In this document: one piece after another, positions 1 to 8,890 of the stretch
Position numbering within the stretch: the stretch's first letter is position 1
How the letters are laid out: each line of letters starts with the position of its first letter
Assembly: GCA_014695255.1 (NCBI GenBank)
Contig: JACJNX010000077.1
Span: 248,001 to 312,000, forward strand
Source: Cyanobacteria bacterium FACHB-63
Lineage (GTDB): Bacteria > Cyanobacteriota > Cyanobacteriia > Leptolyngbyales > Leptolyngbyaceae
DNA length: 64,000 nucleotides
Direction of reading: 5' to 3'
Position numbers and translations under genes: made by a program
The notes under the pieces: generated by a model
Databases searched by the model: none
What the model was told of the DNA's origin: nothing
Seen by the model: the letters and a program-made list of their open reading frames with translations, nothing else

Positions 1-360
1 CTGCACGACGATCGCGTTCAGGGTAGTCAGGGATTGTACGGGCTGTATGATCTCGCCGAATCCAAGCTGGTAAAGCAAATCGACAAGCCAGAGCGCTTCG
101 CCACGCCAGTTTGACAGTCCCAACACACAAGCACTCATCTGCGGTACAGGTAAGACATCCAGAATTGCAATGGTTTGTACAGCGATGATGTCTTCTAGCG
201 GGAGCAACATCGAGTGAGATGGATTCAGGTGAAATCGCAGAAATTTCTCAAGCGGTTTGGTCGCGACAGGTGGATTCAGCAACGATTCCAGGCTGGCGAT
301 TGAAGCGGGCTGTGGGACACGCAATGGCTCCCATTCCAAAGGAGCAGCCATACCAACCAT
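1..360 (-). CDS. CheW-like chemotaxis/motility adaptor (3' end outside window)
   Basis: The first 120 residues are visible and the gene runs off the left edge. After a variable leader of about 45 residues the translation has a CheW-type pattern: a segment reading LPLEDIIAVQTIAILDVLPVP followed by LGLSNWRGEALWLVDL, the usual WRG strand of CheW adaptors. Such proteins couple receptors (MCP/PixJ-like) to a CheA-type kinase. A GGAGG ribosome site lies 8 bases before the ATG at 360. The gene follows a PilH-like and a PATAN receiver gene on the same strand, the order of cyanobacterial pixG-pixH-pixI-type operons, so a PixI role is likely. The rest of the domain and the receptor and kinase genes expected downstream are not visible. 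Confidence 0.8.
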   Translation of the reverse strand, partial: MVGMAAPLEWEPLRVPQPASIASLESLLNPPVATKPLEKFLRFHLNPSHSMLLPLEDIIAVQTIAILDVLPVPQMSACVLGLSNWRGEALWLVDLLYQLGFGEIIQPVQSLTTLNAIVVQ

Positions 361-374
361 ACTGTGCGCCTCCG

Positions 375-740
375 TTAAATTACCTTGAGGTCGCGAATCG
401 TGCTGAGCAGCGTAGCGGGATTAACCGGCTTGGAAAGATAGGCATTTGCGCCGAGCAAGTTGCCCCACATCATATCGACTTCAGTATCTTTGGTTGAGCA
501 AAGCACAACAGGAATTTGCTTTGTTTTGGGGTCAGATTTGAGTTCTCGGCAGAGTTCAAACCCGCTTTGTCCAGGCAAGATCACATCCAACACAATTAAA
601 TCAGGAGTTTGAGCCGTCAGTTTTGTTTGGGCTTCCTCACCGCTTTGAGCGCTCATCACAGTCAGTCCTGCCCTTTGCAGGTAAGCCGTCAAAAGCTGCA
701 TCTCAGTCACGCTATCTTCAACTAGCAGTACCGTTTTCAT
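375..740 (-). CDS. PilH/PixH-like single-domain response regulator
   Basis: A stand-alone receiver domain of 121 residues (CheY/PilH family). The acidic pocket (E8, D9), the phospho-acceptor Asp52 in LIVLDVILPG, Thr83 and Lys104 in SKPVNP are all present. I take the ATG at 740 because GGAGAAG precedes it and the receiver fold starts at once (MKTVLLVEDS). An in-frame codon further upstream would only add nine residues and overlap the preceding gene. It lies 16 bases after the PATAN-receiver gene and 14 bases before the CheW-like gene, so the three are probably co-transcribed. The family acts in pilus-dependent phototaxis or chemotaxis signalling. Its exact output is not evident from sequence. 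Confidence 0.85.
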   Translation of the reverse strand: MKTVLLVEDSVTEMQLLTAYLQRAGLTVMSAQSGEEAQTKLTAQTPDLIVLDVILPGQSGFELCRELKSDPKTKQIPVVLCSTKDTEVDMMWGNLLGANAYLSKPVNPATLLSTIRDLKVI

Positions 741-756
741 TCGCTTCTCCGCATCG

Positions 757-1983
757 TTAATTCTCAATTGGCAGGACTTTTCGCGCCACGGTTAACACTC
801 GATCGGCATCAACTGGCTTGGCTAAAAATCCCGATGCCCCGACAAACTTTGCCCGGACTCGATCTATGATTCCGTCACTGCCCGTCAAAATAACAATCGG
901 GATATCTTTAAAAGCAGAAACCCGTCGAACTTGAGCGCAGATCTCGTACCCATTGGCGATCGGCATGACCAAATCTAGGAAAATTAAGCCAGGTTTTTTC
1001 TCTAGCAGGACGGGCAATGCTTGAATCGAGTCTTGAATACCGACAAACTGATAGCCTGCCTCGGTGAGAATACGCTCCATGAGCTGGCATTCTCGCTTGC
1101 TGTCGTCGATGCAGGCAATGAGCGGAGCGCGGCTTGAGCCGGTGAGCGGCGGTGAGGAGATAATCCGCTGGATCTGATTGTTTTGGGATGCGCTGTTGCT
1201 AGAGGGACTGGGTTTAATAGAGCCAGAAGTCGGTGTGGCCGATTGGGTTGTTCTCGGAATCGATAGATCGGGAATTTGGATCAGGGCAACCAGTCCTTTG
1301 CGGTAAAGGGGCACAAGCACGCGCATGAATTGCAGCAGGTCTTGCTTGGTCAACATTGCGAGATCTCGTAGAGTCCGCCGACCATCGACGATCGAGATGA
1401 GCATTTTGTGGAGTTTTTCTGGAGTGTGTTCTTGCAGTTGCTCCGAATGGCGCAGAGTAGGTGCAAGGTTGGGAGAATGATCTGCAAACCCCAGCGATCG
1501 CCAAGTATTCCATTGTTGCTGCACTTCGTTGAGAAGGTGTTCAGCGTTGAGCAGCGCTAGCGATGCTTCTAGCATGTCTTGAGCATCGGTTTTGAAGGTG
1601 ACGGGTCGGGTTTCTTCCTGCTGAATGATGTCGAACAGAATTTCTTTGACGGTGCTGCGGATTACCGCAACTGCTTGCTCTGGACTGATTTGCTGGGATT
1701 TAACTAAGACATTCAGGGCCTGATAGTCCTGACAGGGCGTATCGGTGGTGGAGGGAAGCGCGATCGCGCTAGGACTAAGATGTGGGCAATGCTGGGTGAG
1801 ATAGCGATGCCAGCGACGGTGAGGATGCGGCCCACCCGTTGCCCAGATTAGCCGCCCCATATAAAGGTATAGACTCCACTGTTGCCCACTACCAAAAACA
1901 TCTAACCGTCCACTAAAGTGCATTCGGCTGCGAATGCCAAGCAAACCGCTAGGAGAATCGGTTGAAGAATCATCAACTAACAT
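757..1983 (-). CDS. PATAN domain plus receiver response regulator (PatA/PixG-like)
   Basis: A 408-residue protein. The N-terminal half (about 10-240) resembles the PATAN/DUF4388 module of cyanobacterial PatA, PixG and TaxP1, with an LYMGRLIWATGG strand. A Ser/Pro/Asn-rich linker follows (about 245-280), then a C-terminal receiver domain (about 288-405) with DD near 293, acceptor Asp337 in LIFLDLVMP, Thr367 and Lys389 in AKPVDADR. PATAN proteins are the first gene of pix/tax operons and modulate type IV pilus motility through the extension ATPase. It is followed closely by the PilH-like and CheW-like genes. Whether this is the phototaxis copy or one of the other paralogous clusters cannot be told here. 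Confidence 0.85.
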   Translation of the reverse strand: MLVDDSSTDSPSGLLGIRSRMHFSGRLDVFGSGQQWSLYLYMGRLIWATGGPHPHRRWHRYLTQHCPHLSPSAIALPSTTDTPCQDYQALNVLVKSQQISPEQAVAVIRSTVKEILFDIIQQEETRPVTFKTDAQDMLEASLALLNAEHLLNEVQQQWNTWRSLGFADHSPNLAPTLRHSEQLQEHTPEKLHKMLISIVDGRRTLRDLAMLTKQDLLQFMRVLVPLYRKGLVALIQIPDLSIPRTTQSATPTSGSIKPSPSSNSASQNNQIQRIISSPPLTGSSRAPLIACIDDSKRECQLMERILTEAGYQFVGIQDSIQALPVLLEKKPGLIFLDLVMPIANGYEICAQVRRVSAFKDIPIVILTGSDGIIDRVRAKFVGASGFLAKPVDADRVLTVARKVLPIEN

Positions 1984-2061
1984 ACCTAACTTCCCATATT
2001 CAGGGTCTTACCATGTACCCGAAGGTTTCTCTATATATGTTTCCCAATCATCGAAATAAAC

Positions 2062-2083
2062 CTACTTCGTTTAACTGAAGTAG
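2062..2083. repeat. Inverted repeat, 7-bp arms
   Basis: CTACTTC at 2062-2068 pairs with GAAGTAG at 2077-2083 across an 8-base loop. It lies about 80 bases before the PATAN gene start, in the probable promoter or 5' leader, so an operator or leader hairpin is possible. Confidence 0.5.
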
Positions 2084-2111
2084 ACCGGAAGACGGAGAAG
2101 GATTTAAGTCG

Positions 2112-2142
2112 CATCTATCTACATTCTTCCTGTAGATAGATG
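2112..2142. repeat. Perfect inverted repeat, 12-bp arms, 7-base loop
   Basis: CATCTATCTACA at 2112-2123 is exactly complementary to TGTAGATAGATG at 2131-2142. No run of T follows on either strand, so it is not a standard intrinsic terminator. It could be a protein-binding palindrome or an RNA hairpin. Confidence 0.65.
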
Positions 2143-2202
2143 TAATTCATCTTGAACTTGATTTTTGAATATTGCACATTATTAAGCATTGCGGGATTTC
2201 TG

Positions 2203-2230
2203 GTAGGGGCGCGATCAATTGCGCCCCTAC
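2203..2230. repeat. GTAGGGGCGC palindrome (dispersed-repeat type)
   Basis: GTAGGGGCGC at 2203-2212 and GCGCCCCTAC at 2221-2230 form a perfect 10-bp stem with an 8-base loop. GTAGGGGCGC palindromes of this form recur between genes in many cyanobacterial genomes (from memory, not searched). Here it sits just past the 3' end of the MFS operon. Confidence 0.6.
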
Positions 2231-2307
2231 GATCGCGAATGCAATTGATATTTCGACTTCTTTAAGCAATGCAATTGGAATGAAAAATACATCTAAGCAT
2301 AATCATA

Positions 2308-3873
2308 TTAATGTCCGGCAGACATCCCCGTTGCTTTGGTCTTTTTGAAGAATAAGATTGCGATGCCGCTTACTAGCAATGCAAAGCCAATAAAGTAAAA
2401 ACAATCGTTGAATGCTTGAATGTAAGCCTGCTGACGAATTCGATTTGCGATCGATGCGATCGCCTGACTTTGTGCCGTTGTCAGATCAGCGCCGCGACTG
2501 ACAAAATACTGGGTTGCCTGATTAATTGCCTCCTGAGTAGCTGGATTAAATTGAGAGACAGATTCACCGAGTCGATTTGAGTGAAACTGTTGCCGCTGAG
2601 TCAGCAAAGTTGCGACGGCTGCAATTCCGATCGAGCCGCCCAAATTTCGCATCATGTTAAATAAACCCGATGCAGAACCCGCTTGAGCAGGCAGTAAACC
2701 CGCTGTTGCTACCGATGAGAGCGGAACCATAATCAAAGGCGGTCCCATTGCTCGAACAAGTTGCGACCAGCGCAGTTGATCAATTCCAGAGTTACTTGTC
2801 AGGCTGGAATTCATAAAGCAACTGACTGCAAACAAACTGACTCCAATGCCAATAATGAGCCGCACATCCATCTTCTGCATTAATTTTGGTACGAACGGAA
2901 TCACCAATAATTGAGGAAATCCAACCCACATCAGAACTTCACCAATCTGCATAGCGTTGTAGCCTTGAATCTGCCCCAAATACAACGGCAGAATGTAGAC
3001 CGAGCCATAGAGACCTAAACCTAGACTGACATTGACGACGCTTGCTAAACCGAAATTCCGCTCTTTTAATAAACGCAAATTAATAAACGGGCGTTTGCGT
3101 GTTAGTTCGATCGTAAAAAAGATCGCCAAGAAAATCACAGCCAGAATCGACAACTGCAAAACTAACGATGAGCTAAACCAGTCCTTGCGGCTGCCTTCTT
3201 CTAAAACGACTTGCAGCGATCTAAGCCCGATCGCCATTGCTGCAATTCCGCCCCAATCCCCTTGTTTAAGCAAGTTTAGCTGCATCGGACGAGGATCGAT
3301 CGCATACCAGACCGCAGCAAACAGTAATGCTCCAGGAATCAGATTGATATAAAACACATAATGCCAACTGAAATTCTCAGTTAACCAACCGCCGAATGTC
3401 GGGCCGATCGAAGGTGCAAATGTTGCTGTGATGCCAAACAATGCCATCCCGATCGGCTGTTTTGAGGGTGGCAAGGTCGTCAGCAGCACCGTAAACGCCA
3501 TTGGAATTAGAATTCCACCTGTGAATCCTTGAAATGCTCTCGCCACAATCATCGAAGGGAGATTCCAAGCAAACGCACAAGCGATCGAGAAAAATACAAA
3601 TAGCGTCGCATTAACTAATAGATATCGCCGGACTGAAAACACTTGTGACAACCATCCGGTTAACGGAATCACAATGATTTCTGCAACCAGATAGGAAGTC
3701 GAAATCCAAGACCCTTCTTCTAACGTTGCGCCTAATGCCGCTTGTATATCTTTTAGAGATGAATTGGTGATTTGAATATCCAACACCGCCATGAACGCAC
3801 CGAGAACGGTTCCGAACACACCAATCCAGGTCTTTAGCGAAACGCGATCGCGATTGTCAATAGCAGTGGTCAC
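2308..3873 (-). CDS. MFS multidrug exporter, DHA2 (EmrB/QacA) type
   Basis: A 521-residue integral membrane protein with about 14 hydrophobic segments, the size and topology of drug:H+ antiporter-2 exporters. It opens with the EmrB-like signature VLGAFMAVLDIQITNSSL (about 16-33), then GSWISTSYLVAEIIVIPLTGWL, and has a motif-C-like segment near GPTFGGWLTENFSWHYVFYIN. No HlyD-like adaptor is adjacent, unlike typical EmrAB pairs. It lies 12 bases behind a second MFS gene on the same strand and is probably co-transcribed with it. The substrate cannot be read from sequence. Confidence 0.9.
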   Translation of the reverse strand: MTTAIDNRDRVSLKTWIGVFGTVLGAFMAVLDIQITNSSLKDIQAALGATLEEGSWISTSYLVAEIIVIPLTGWLSQVFSVRRYLLVNATLFVFFSIACAFAWNLPSMIVARAFQGFTGGILIPMAFTVLLTTLPPSKQPIGMALFGITATFAPSIGPTFGGWLTENFSWHYVFYINLIPGALLFAAVWYAIDPRPMQLNLLKQGDWGGIAAMAIGLRSLQVVLEEGSRKDWFSSSLVLQLSILAVIFLAIFFTIELTRKRPFINLRLLKERNFGLASVVNVSLGLGLYGSVYILPLYLGQIQGYNAMQIGEVLMWVGFPQLLVIPFVPKLMQKMDVRLIIGIGVSLFAVSCFMNSSLTSNSGIDQLRWSQLVRAMGPPLIMVPLSSVATAGLLPAQAGSASGLFNMMRNLGGSIGIAAVATLLTQRQQFHSNRLGESVSQFNPATQEAINQATQYFVSRGADLTTAQSQAIASIANRIRQQAYIQAFNDCFYFIGFALLVSGIAILFFKKTKATGMSAGH

Positions 3874-3885
3874 AGGAACCCTCCA

Positions 3886-5172
3886 TTATGGATGAGGTTG
3901 ATAGGGATGAGGAGATTGTAGAATTCCAAGTCGAGCGTAAATCGGAATGACCAGTTGCCGCAGCGCAGGGAGTTGACGACCAAAAAACAGTGATCCCGCA
4001 ATGCAAATAATCCCCCCAATCGTGAGCGTATTTGGCGCACCGATCCGACTCGCTAAACTTCCAGCGAACAGATTACCAAACGTCACCATGCTCGTAAACG
4101 CTAGAGCATATAAACTCATCACTCGACCGCGCTTATCTTCATCGACGATCGTTTGCAAAATCGTATTGCCCGAAGTGGATTGCAAAATTAAGCTCGCGCC
4201 TGCAATAAACATCGCAAGCAGCGATAACCAGAGCACTCTAGATTGCGAGAATATAATAACTGCGGTGCCAAAACCCGCAGGTGCGATCGCAATGAATTTT
4301 CCCAGCCCAACGACCGATCGCCGCGATCCGAGATAAAGCGCAGAACAAAGCGCACCCAGTCCAGAAGCTGCCATTAAAAATCCCAGTGTTTCTGCATCGC
4401 CGCCTAAATACTGCGTCGCAAAAATTGGCGCTAACACGGTGTAAGGCATTCCGACTAAACTAACCAATCCAATTAACAACAGAATGGCGCGAATCGGTGG
4501 AAAGCCGAACGAGTAAGAAATTCCTTCTCGCAACTGCTCCAGCACCCCTGCTTTTGCAGTTACAGCGATCGCTTTCGGTCGCAGTCTCATGGCAAGCAAT
4601 CCCAGCAAAACGGCGAAATAGCTCACCGTATCGATCGCAAAGCAAGCCGTCGTTCCCACTGCTGCCACTAACACACCCGCGATCGCGGGTCCGATTAATC
4701 TTGCACTATTAAAGATAGAAGAATTGAGCGCGATCGCATTCCCTAAATCCTCGCGCTTCTCAACCAGTTCTACTACAAATGCCTGACGAGTCGGCATATC
4801 GACCGCATTGATGCAGCCCTGAAACACACTGAGCGCGATAATGTGCCAAATCTCGATCTTGCCTGTGAACGCCAGAATCGTTAACACCAGAGATTGCAGC
4901 ATCGACAGCGCTTGAGTTGCAACTAGAGCGGGACGACGGTTCCAGCGATCGACGAACACGCCTGCAAACGGACTGAGAATAAAATTTGGGATTTGTTGAG
5001 CAAAGCCAACCACCCCCAGCATCAGTGCAGAATTGGTCAAGTGATACACCAGCCAAATTACTGCTGTTTGCGTCATCCAGGTTCCGATTAGCGACAACCC
5101 TTGTCCTGCAAAAAAGAGGCGATAGTTGCGCGATCGTAAAGCACGGAAAACAGCGGGCGATCGGAACGGCAT
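3886..5172 (-). CDS. MFS exporter, DHA3 (EntS/TetV-like) type
   Basis: A 428-residue protein with about 12 membrane segments and the MFS_3 pattern: an early F--L-SRNYRLFFAGQGLSLIGTWM segment, then a loop-2 motif GVFVDRWNRRP (about 75-85) and DMPTRQAFVVELV near 125. This family includes the enterobactin exporter EntS and macrolide exporters. It is the first gene of a two-gene operon with the DHA2-type exporter. The start at 5172 has a weak GAGGG upstream. Two exporters in tandem with no local biosynthetic cluster suggest general efflux. The substrate is unknown. Confidence 0.88.
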   Translation of the reverse strand: MPFRSPAVFRALRSRNYRLFFAGQGLSLIGTWMTQTAVIWLVYHLTNSALMLGVVGFAQQIPNFILSPFAGVFVDRWNRRPALVATQALSMLQSLVLTILAFTGKIEIWHIIALSVFQGCINAVDMPTRQAFVVELVEKREDLGNAIALNSSIFNSARLIGPAIAGVLVAAVGTTACFAIDTVSYFAVLLGLLAMRLRPKAIAVTAKAGVLEQLREGISYSFGFPPIRAILLLIGLVSLVGMPYTVLAPIFATQYLGGDAETLGFLMAASGLGALCSALYLGSRRSVVGLGKFIAIAPAGFGTAVIIFSQSRVLWLSLLAMFIAGASLILQSTSGNTILQTIVDEDKRGRVMSLYALAFTSMVTFGNLFAGSLASRIGAPNTLTIGGIICIAGSLFFGRQLPALRQLVIPIYARLGILQSPHPYQPHP

Positions 5173-5255
5173 GGTTTAACCCTCTAGACCAGAACACTCA
5201 GTGTACGAAGCACTGATTCGTTCGCATACTGCCCAGAGAAAGAACTCACAGGAAA

Positions 5256-5289
5256 CCCCCTTCTGATCATCTAGGAAATCAGAAGGGGG
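5256..5289 (-). terminator. Terminator-like hairpin after the porin gene
   Basis: CCCCCTTCTGAT (5256-5267) and ATCAGAAGGGGG (5278-5289) make a perfect 12-bp stem with a 10-base loop, 23 bases past the porin stop. On the minus strand only a short TTT follows. It separates the porin gene from the MFS operon. Confidence 0.7.
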
Positions 5290-5311
5290 AACTGCCGAAA
5301 TGTCAGCAACA

Positions 5312-7225
5312 CTAGAAGGTAAACTGTGTCCGAATATTGCCAATAAACACAGTGGGATTGCTGTTAAAGTTATTGGCGTTGAAGATGGTGTAAAACGAAG
5401 GCACGATCGCGACGTTCGGACTGAGGGGATAGAAATAAGACAGTTCTAAGTCATACTGCGTTCCTCCATCACCGCCACCAGAAAGCAGAAACTCACGTCC
5501 GCCGATGTAGTCGTATGGCATCACGAAGGAAATGACACCCAGGGCACCTTTTTTTCCCAAGTCAGGAAATCCTAAACCCACCTGGAAGGATTGCACTCGC
5601 ACATCTCCACCTGCTCTGACGGGGTTGACCGGATTCACATCGGTACGCCCGTAGGAGTAGCGCCCAAACACGCCAAATCTGGGCGTGAGCAACCAGTCAA
5701 AATTGGCGATAAACGCATCCGATGCCGCCTCTTGCAAGGCTCCACCAAATCCATCATCTACATAGCCGTAAGGCACAGGTTCACCCGGCGAACCCCCAAC
5801 AAATCCGGCAGCAGTGGGATTAAGGTTCGATCGCGTATATAAGAATCGGAAGTTAAAGCTCGGTGTGGGTGAGTAGGCGAGTTCTGCGCTAATCGTGTTC
5901 GTGGCGCGGAATAGTCCTCGTGCTGGATCGCTTGAGGTATTGAATCCGGCGGCGGGATTGAGAAACTCGGTGTTCTCTCCCAGATAGGCGGTCGTGAAGC
6001 GGAGCTGAGGCGTGATATTCCAAATCACAACTGCACCGGAGCCTCGATCGACTGCGTTCGAGAGGGTACTGCCATTTGAGTTAAAGCTGCCTGCACCGGT
6101 GAGGAAAAAGGTAAAGCGGTTTTGGTCAAAGTAGCGATAGAAGTTCAAACGCGGTCCGAAGGCAATGCGAACGCTGTTACTGACTGGAAATGAGTAGAAG
6201 AGTTCACGCACCGCAACCGATCCGGTCGTCAGAACTCCTGTCTGATCAAGGAATGGAGTTCCCCAGGAGTTAAAGAATCCGGCAGATACAAGCTGGTTCG
6301 CTGGAGAGTTGCCGTTTCCAGAGACGAGCTGTGTAACTAACTGATCGCGTCCTGTGAAGGAAGTGTTGAAGTTAAGAAACGCATAGTAGCTGAACGTAAT
6401 GTTAGGCTCCCTACGCTGTACTCTTGAGGGAATTCGAGCTGCACCCTGACGTACCGGAGGGGCGATCGCGTTTCCAGGAGTCGCGGGGTTACGCTCTGCG
6501 GTGATATCGCCTGTGGGGAAAGCTCCAGTTAGGTTAAAGAAGACGTTTCCGGTCAGCTTTGTGGTGGTTGAGAATTGCTGCCGTTCTAGGGTTGTGGTTC
6601 TGGCTTCTAGGGCATCCACTCGTCCGCGCAGGGTTGCTAACTCTGTGGCAAATTGTTCTTGCAGCTTTTGCAGCGTGTTGAGGTCTTCTTTCTTCACCAA
6701 GTCAGCGGTCGAAGCAGCGATCAATTCGTTGATCCGATTGAGACACGCATTCAGTCCGGCGGCAAATTCGTAGCGAGTGGTGGCTCGATTGCCACGAAAG
6801 GTTCGATCTGGATAGCCAGCGATACACCCATAGCGCTCAACCAGAGATTGCAGGGCTTGAAACGCCCAGTCGGTCGGTCGCACATCCGATAGCTGCGAAA
6901 CGGAAGTCACTTGACTCATGTTAGGAGTAACGCGCTTCGGCTCTGGTGCGCTCAGTTCCGCGACGGTGCCCACGCGCTGCATTCCACGAGCAGGCTGACT
7001 GGGGGATAAGTTTAACTGAGTAGAAATTGACTCGATGCTGGGGCTTTCCGCATTTGCAGAAGGCTCAGCAGATTTCAAACTTTCTTTGACCTTCAAGCTG
7101 CTGAGTTCATCCTGCTCTGCTTTCTCCTCGATCGCAGGTTCAGCCACCGCACTAGACACCAGCCCGAAACTTGCTGCCAATGCAGCAGCAGAGGCTAACA
7201 AAAGCCGCTTACGCATAGGGTTCAC
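5312..7225 (-). CDS. SLH-domain outer-membrane porin (OprB family)
   Basis: A 637-residue precursor with a clear signal peptide (basic start, hydrophobic run, AVAEP cleavage region near 28). A single S-layer homology domain follows (about 118-165, with DWAFQALQSLVERYGCIAGYPD), then a short coiled coil (about 180-215) and a long beta-rich C-terminal barrel ending in aromatic F (RTQFTF). This is the standard architecture of cyanobacterial SLH/OprB porins, which carry ions and small solutes across the outer membrane while the SLH domain binds peptidoglycan-linked polymer. The start could be the codon at 7225 or the ATG nine bases later; GAGGAG lies upstream of both. A strong hairpin follows the stop. 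Confidence 0.92.
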   Translation of the reverse strand: MNPMRKRLLLASAAALAASFGLVSSAVAEPAIEEKAEQDELSSLKVKESLKSAEPSANAESPSIESISTQLNLSPSQPARGMQRVGTVAELSAPEPKRVTPNMSQVTSVSQLSDVRPTDWAFQALQSLVERYGCIAGYPDRTFRGNRATTRYEFAAGLNACLNRINELIAASTADLVKKEDLNTLQKLQEQFATELATLRGRVDALEARTTTLERQQFSTTTKLTGNVFFNLTGAFPTGDITAERNPATPGNAIAPPVRQGAARIPSRVQRREPNITFSYYAFLNFNTSFTGRDQLVTQLVSGNGNSPANQLVSAGFFNSWGTPFLDQTGVLTTGSVAVRELFYSFPVSNSVRIAFGPRLNFYRYFDQNRFTFFLTGAGSFNSNGSTLSNAVDRGSGAVVIWNITPQLRFTTAYLGENTEFLNPAAGFNTSSDPARGLFRATNTISAELAYSPTPSFNFRFLYTRSNLNPTAAGFVGGSPGEPVPYGYVDDGFGGALQEAASDAFIANFDWLLTPRFGVFGRYSYGRTDVNPVNPVRAGGDVRVQSFQVGLGFPDLGKKGALGVISFVMPYDYIGGREFLLSGGGDGGTQYDLELSYFYPLSPNVAIVPSFYTIFNANNFNSNPTVFIGNIRTQFTF

Positions 7226-7710
7226 TCACTCCTCTTCACACCGGGCAGTATGCCGTATACAAACCCCTCTACAAATACAGCGAGGTTCATCTAACCTTCT
7301 GTAACCTGCTATACCTTTATAGCGATGAGAGTAAATTCTAGAACCCTCTGTGTGGGAAGTCGCGTAAAGGATTGAGCCAAAGTATGAATGCAGATTGATC
7401 GGTCAAATAGCCTTTGATGACAGTTTTGAAACCGAAGTTCTCCTGCTCTTAAGAAAAGGTTAAGTAGGTGTGTTGAAAGACAAGAAGCATGGTAAATCCT
7501 ATCGAAAATGACACCCTGGAAGGAAATCTGTATTCTGTATACAGTGCTACATCAGAGGGTTTGACTACTGCCCCATATTGTACTTTGGCGCTGCATACAC
7601 CGTTTTAATATTGACTTGGAGCGGTCGGCTGAAGCGTTGCTTTTCAAATTCAATATCCCTCTTTTATTGATCGCGAACTTATCGACGATCGCTGCTCTTG
7701 GAGAAACACT
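7226..7710. promoter_or_regulatory. Divergent promoter region, porin / NMT1-type ABC transporter
   Basis: There is no gene in these 485 bases. The region must drive the porin leftwards and the ABC importer rightwards. The only recognisable site is the NtcA-like box at 7537-7550. Confidence 0.55.
7537..7550 (+). promoter_or_regulatory. Candidate NtcA box (GTA-N8-TAC)
   Basis: The sequence reads TGTA-N8-TACA, matching the NtcA consensus GTA-N8-TAC plus the preferred flanking T and A. A TATTGT hexamer (TAN3T type) begins 25 bases downstream at 7576; class II NtcA promoters usually show about 22-23. The site lies 160 bases before the substrate-binding-protein gene. A chance match is possible. 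Confidence 0.5.
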
Positions 7711-8823
7711 GTGAAGAAAGTATCAAAGCAACTATCAAGTTTGTCACTCATTGCCGCCGCAGTGGTTTTGTTTGGCGGATGTTCTCAACAAACACCAACC
7801 ACAACTGCTGCCGGCGGCTCGGCATCAAGTCCTGTGGCAAATACTCAAGACCTAAAAAATGTCCGAGTGCAACTTTCATTCTTGAAACAAAGCTTAGATG
7901 CACCGCTGATTTTGGCGATGAAAAACGGATACTTTGCTAAAGAGGGCTTGAATGTTACGTATGAGCGCGGATTCGGCAACTCCGACACCATTAGCAAACT
8001 GGGCACTGGAAAGTTTGATTTGTCCTTCAGCGACATGTATAACGCGCTGGAGTTTAATGAGAAAAACCCAAATGATAGGGTCATGGCAGTCGCAGTGACG
8101 CAGAATAGAGCACCCTTTGCAATCCTGGCGCTCAAAGATAAAGGCATTGCTTCTCCCAAAGATCTTACGGGCAAGAAACTCGGTGCACCCGCAGGCGATG
8201 GACCCCGCAAGTTGTTCCCAGTGTTCGCCAAGCAAGTCGGAATTGATCCGAACTCGGTGGAGTGGACAACCATGGAGCCAAGACTGCGAGAAAGCTTTTT
8301 GCTGCAAGGACAAGTCGATGCGATTAGCGGATTTGCAACCTCGGCTCTGCCTGGATTGCTCAAAGGGGGTAAGAAGCTAGACGATATCAATGTGTTCTAT
8401 TACAACGACAACGGGCTTGAATTCTACGGCAACACCATTCTGGCAAAAGCAAGCTTTGTCGAGCAAAATCCTGACACGATTAAGGCATTCGTTAGAGCCT
8501 ATATGCGCGGGCTTCAGGATACGTTAAGAGATCCGAGCGCAGCCCTTGATGCCGTGATGGCATCGGATGACTCGAAGCTGATGGATCGCGAAGCTGAGAA
8601 AGTGCGCTTGCAGGTTGCGCTCGATCGCATGTTGTTAAGTCCTGAGGTTGAGCAGAACGGCTTAGGGGCCGCCGATCCCGCGCGACTTGAAAAAACGCTG
8701 AAACAGACAGCTGAAGGATTCGGGCTGAAGACAACCCCGGCGATTTCCGATATCTTTACCGATAAGTTCTTACCGCCGAAGGAAGAGCGAGCCGTTCCGA
8801 CTGATCGCAAACCGTTAAGCTAA
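7711..8823 (+). CDS. NMT1/THI5-like ABC transporter substrate-binding lipoprotein
   Basis: A 370-residue lipoprotein with an N-terminal lipobox LFGGC (Cys about 24) after a basic, hydrophobic leader. The mature part is a type II periplasmic binding protein of the NMT1/THI5 (SsuA/TauA/ThiY) family: VQLSFLKQSLDAPLILAMKNGYF, a GTGKFDLSFSDMYNAL segment and DLTGKKLGAPAG. The start is GTG, with GGAGA seven bases upstream. It is the first gene of a complete importer operon with ATPase and permease. The family covers nitrate, sulfonate, pyrimidine and thiamine-precursor ligands, so the ligand is open. The NtcA-like box upstream favours a nitrogen-containing one. Confidence 0.88.
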   Translation: MKKVSKQLSSLSLIAAAVVLFGGCSQQTPTTTAAGGSASSPVANTQDLKNVRVQLSFLKQSLDAPLILAMKNGYFAKEGLNVTYERGFGNSDTISKLGTGKFDLSFSDMYNALEFNEKNPNDRVMAVAVTQNRAPFAILALKDKGIASPKDLTGKKLGAPAGDGPRKLFPVFAKQVGIDPNSVEWTTMEPRLRESFLLQGQVDAISGFATSALPGLLKGGKKLDDINVFYYNDNGLEFYGNTILAKASFVEQNPDTIKAFVRAYMRGLQDTLRDPSAALDAVMASDDSKLMDREAEKVRLQVALDRMLLSPEVEQNGLGAADPARLEKTLKQTAEGFGLKTTPAISDIFTDKFLPPKEERAVPTDRKPLS

Positions 8824-8890
8824 ACCGATTCGTAGGCTGAGCCTTGTGCTTAGCCTTTTGCTTTTATCCACCTTATACTTTCTTAAAGCT

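Larger units (their letters stand above)
1984..2307. other. Intergenic stretch with three perfect inverted repeats
   Basis: No gene is seen between the PATAN gene and the MFS gene. The gap holds three separate perfect hairpins, listed individually (2062-2083, 2112-2142, 2203-2230). It must contain the promoter of the PATAN operon and the end of the MFS transcript, but I could not place a convincing -10/-35 pair. Confidence 0.6.
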
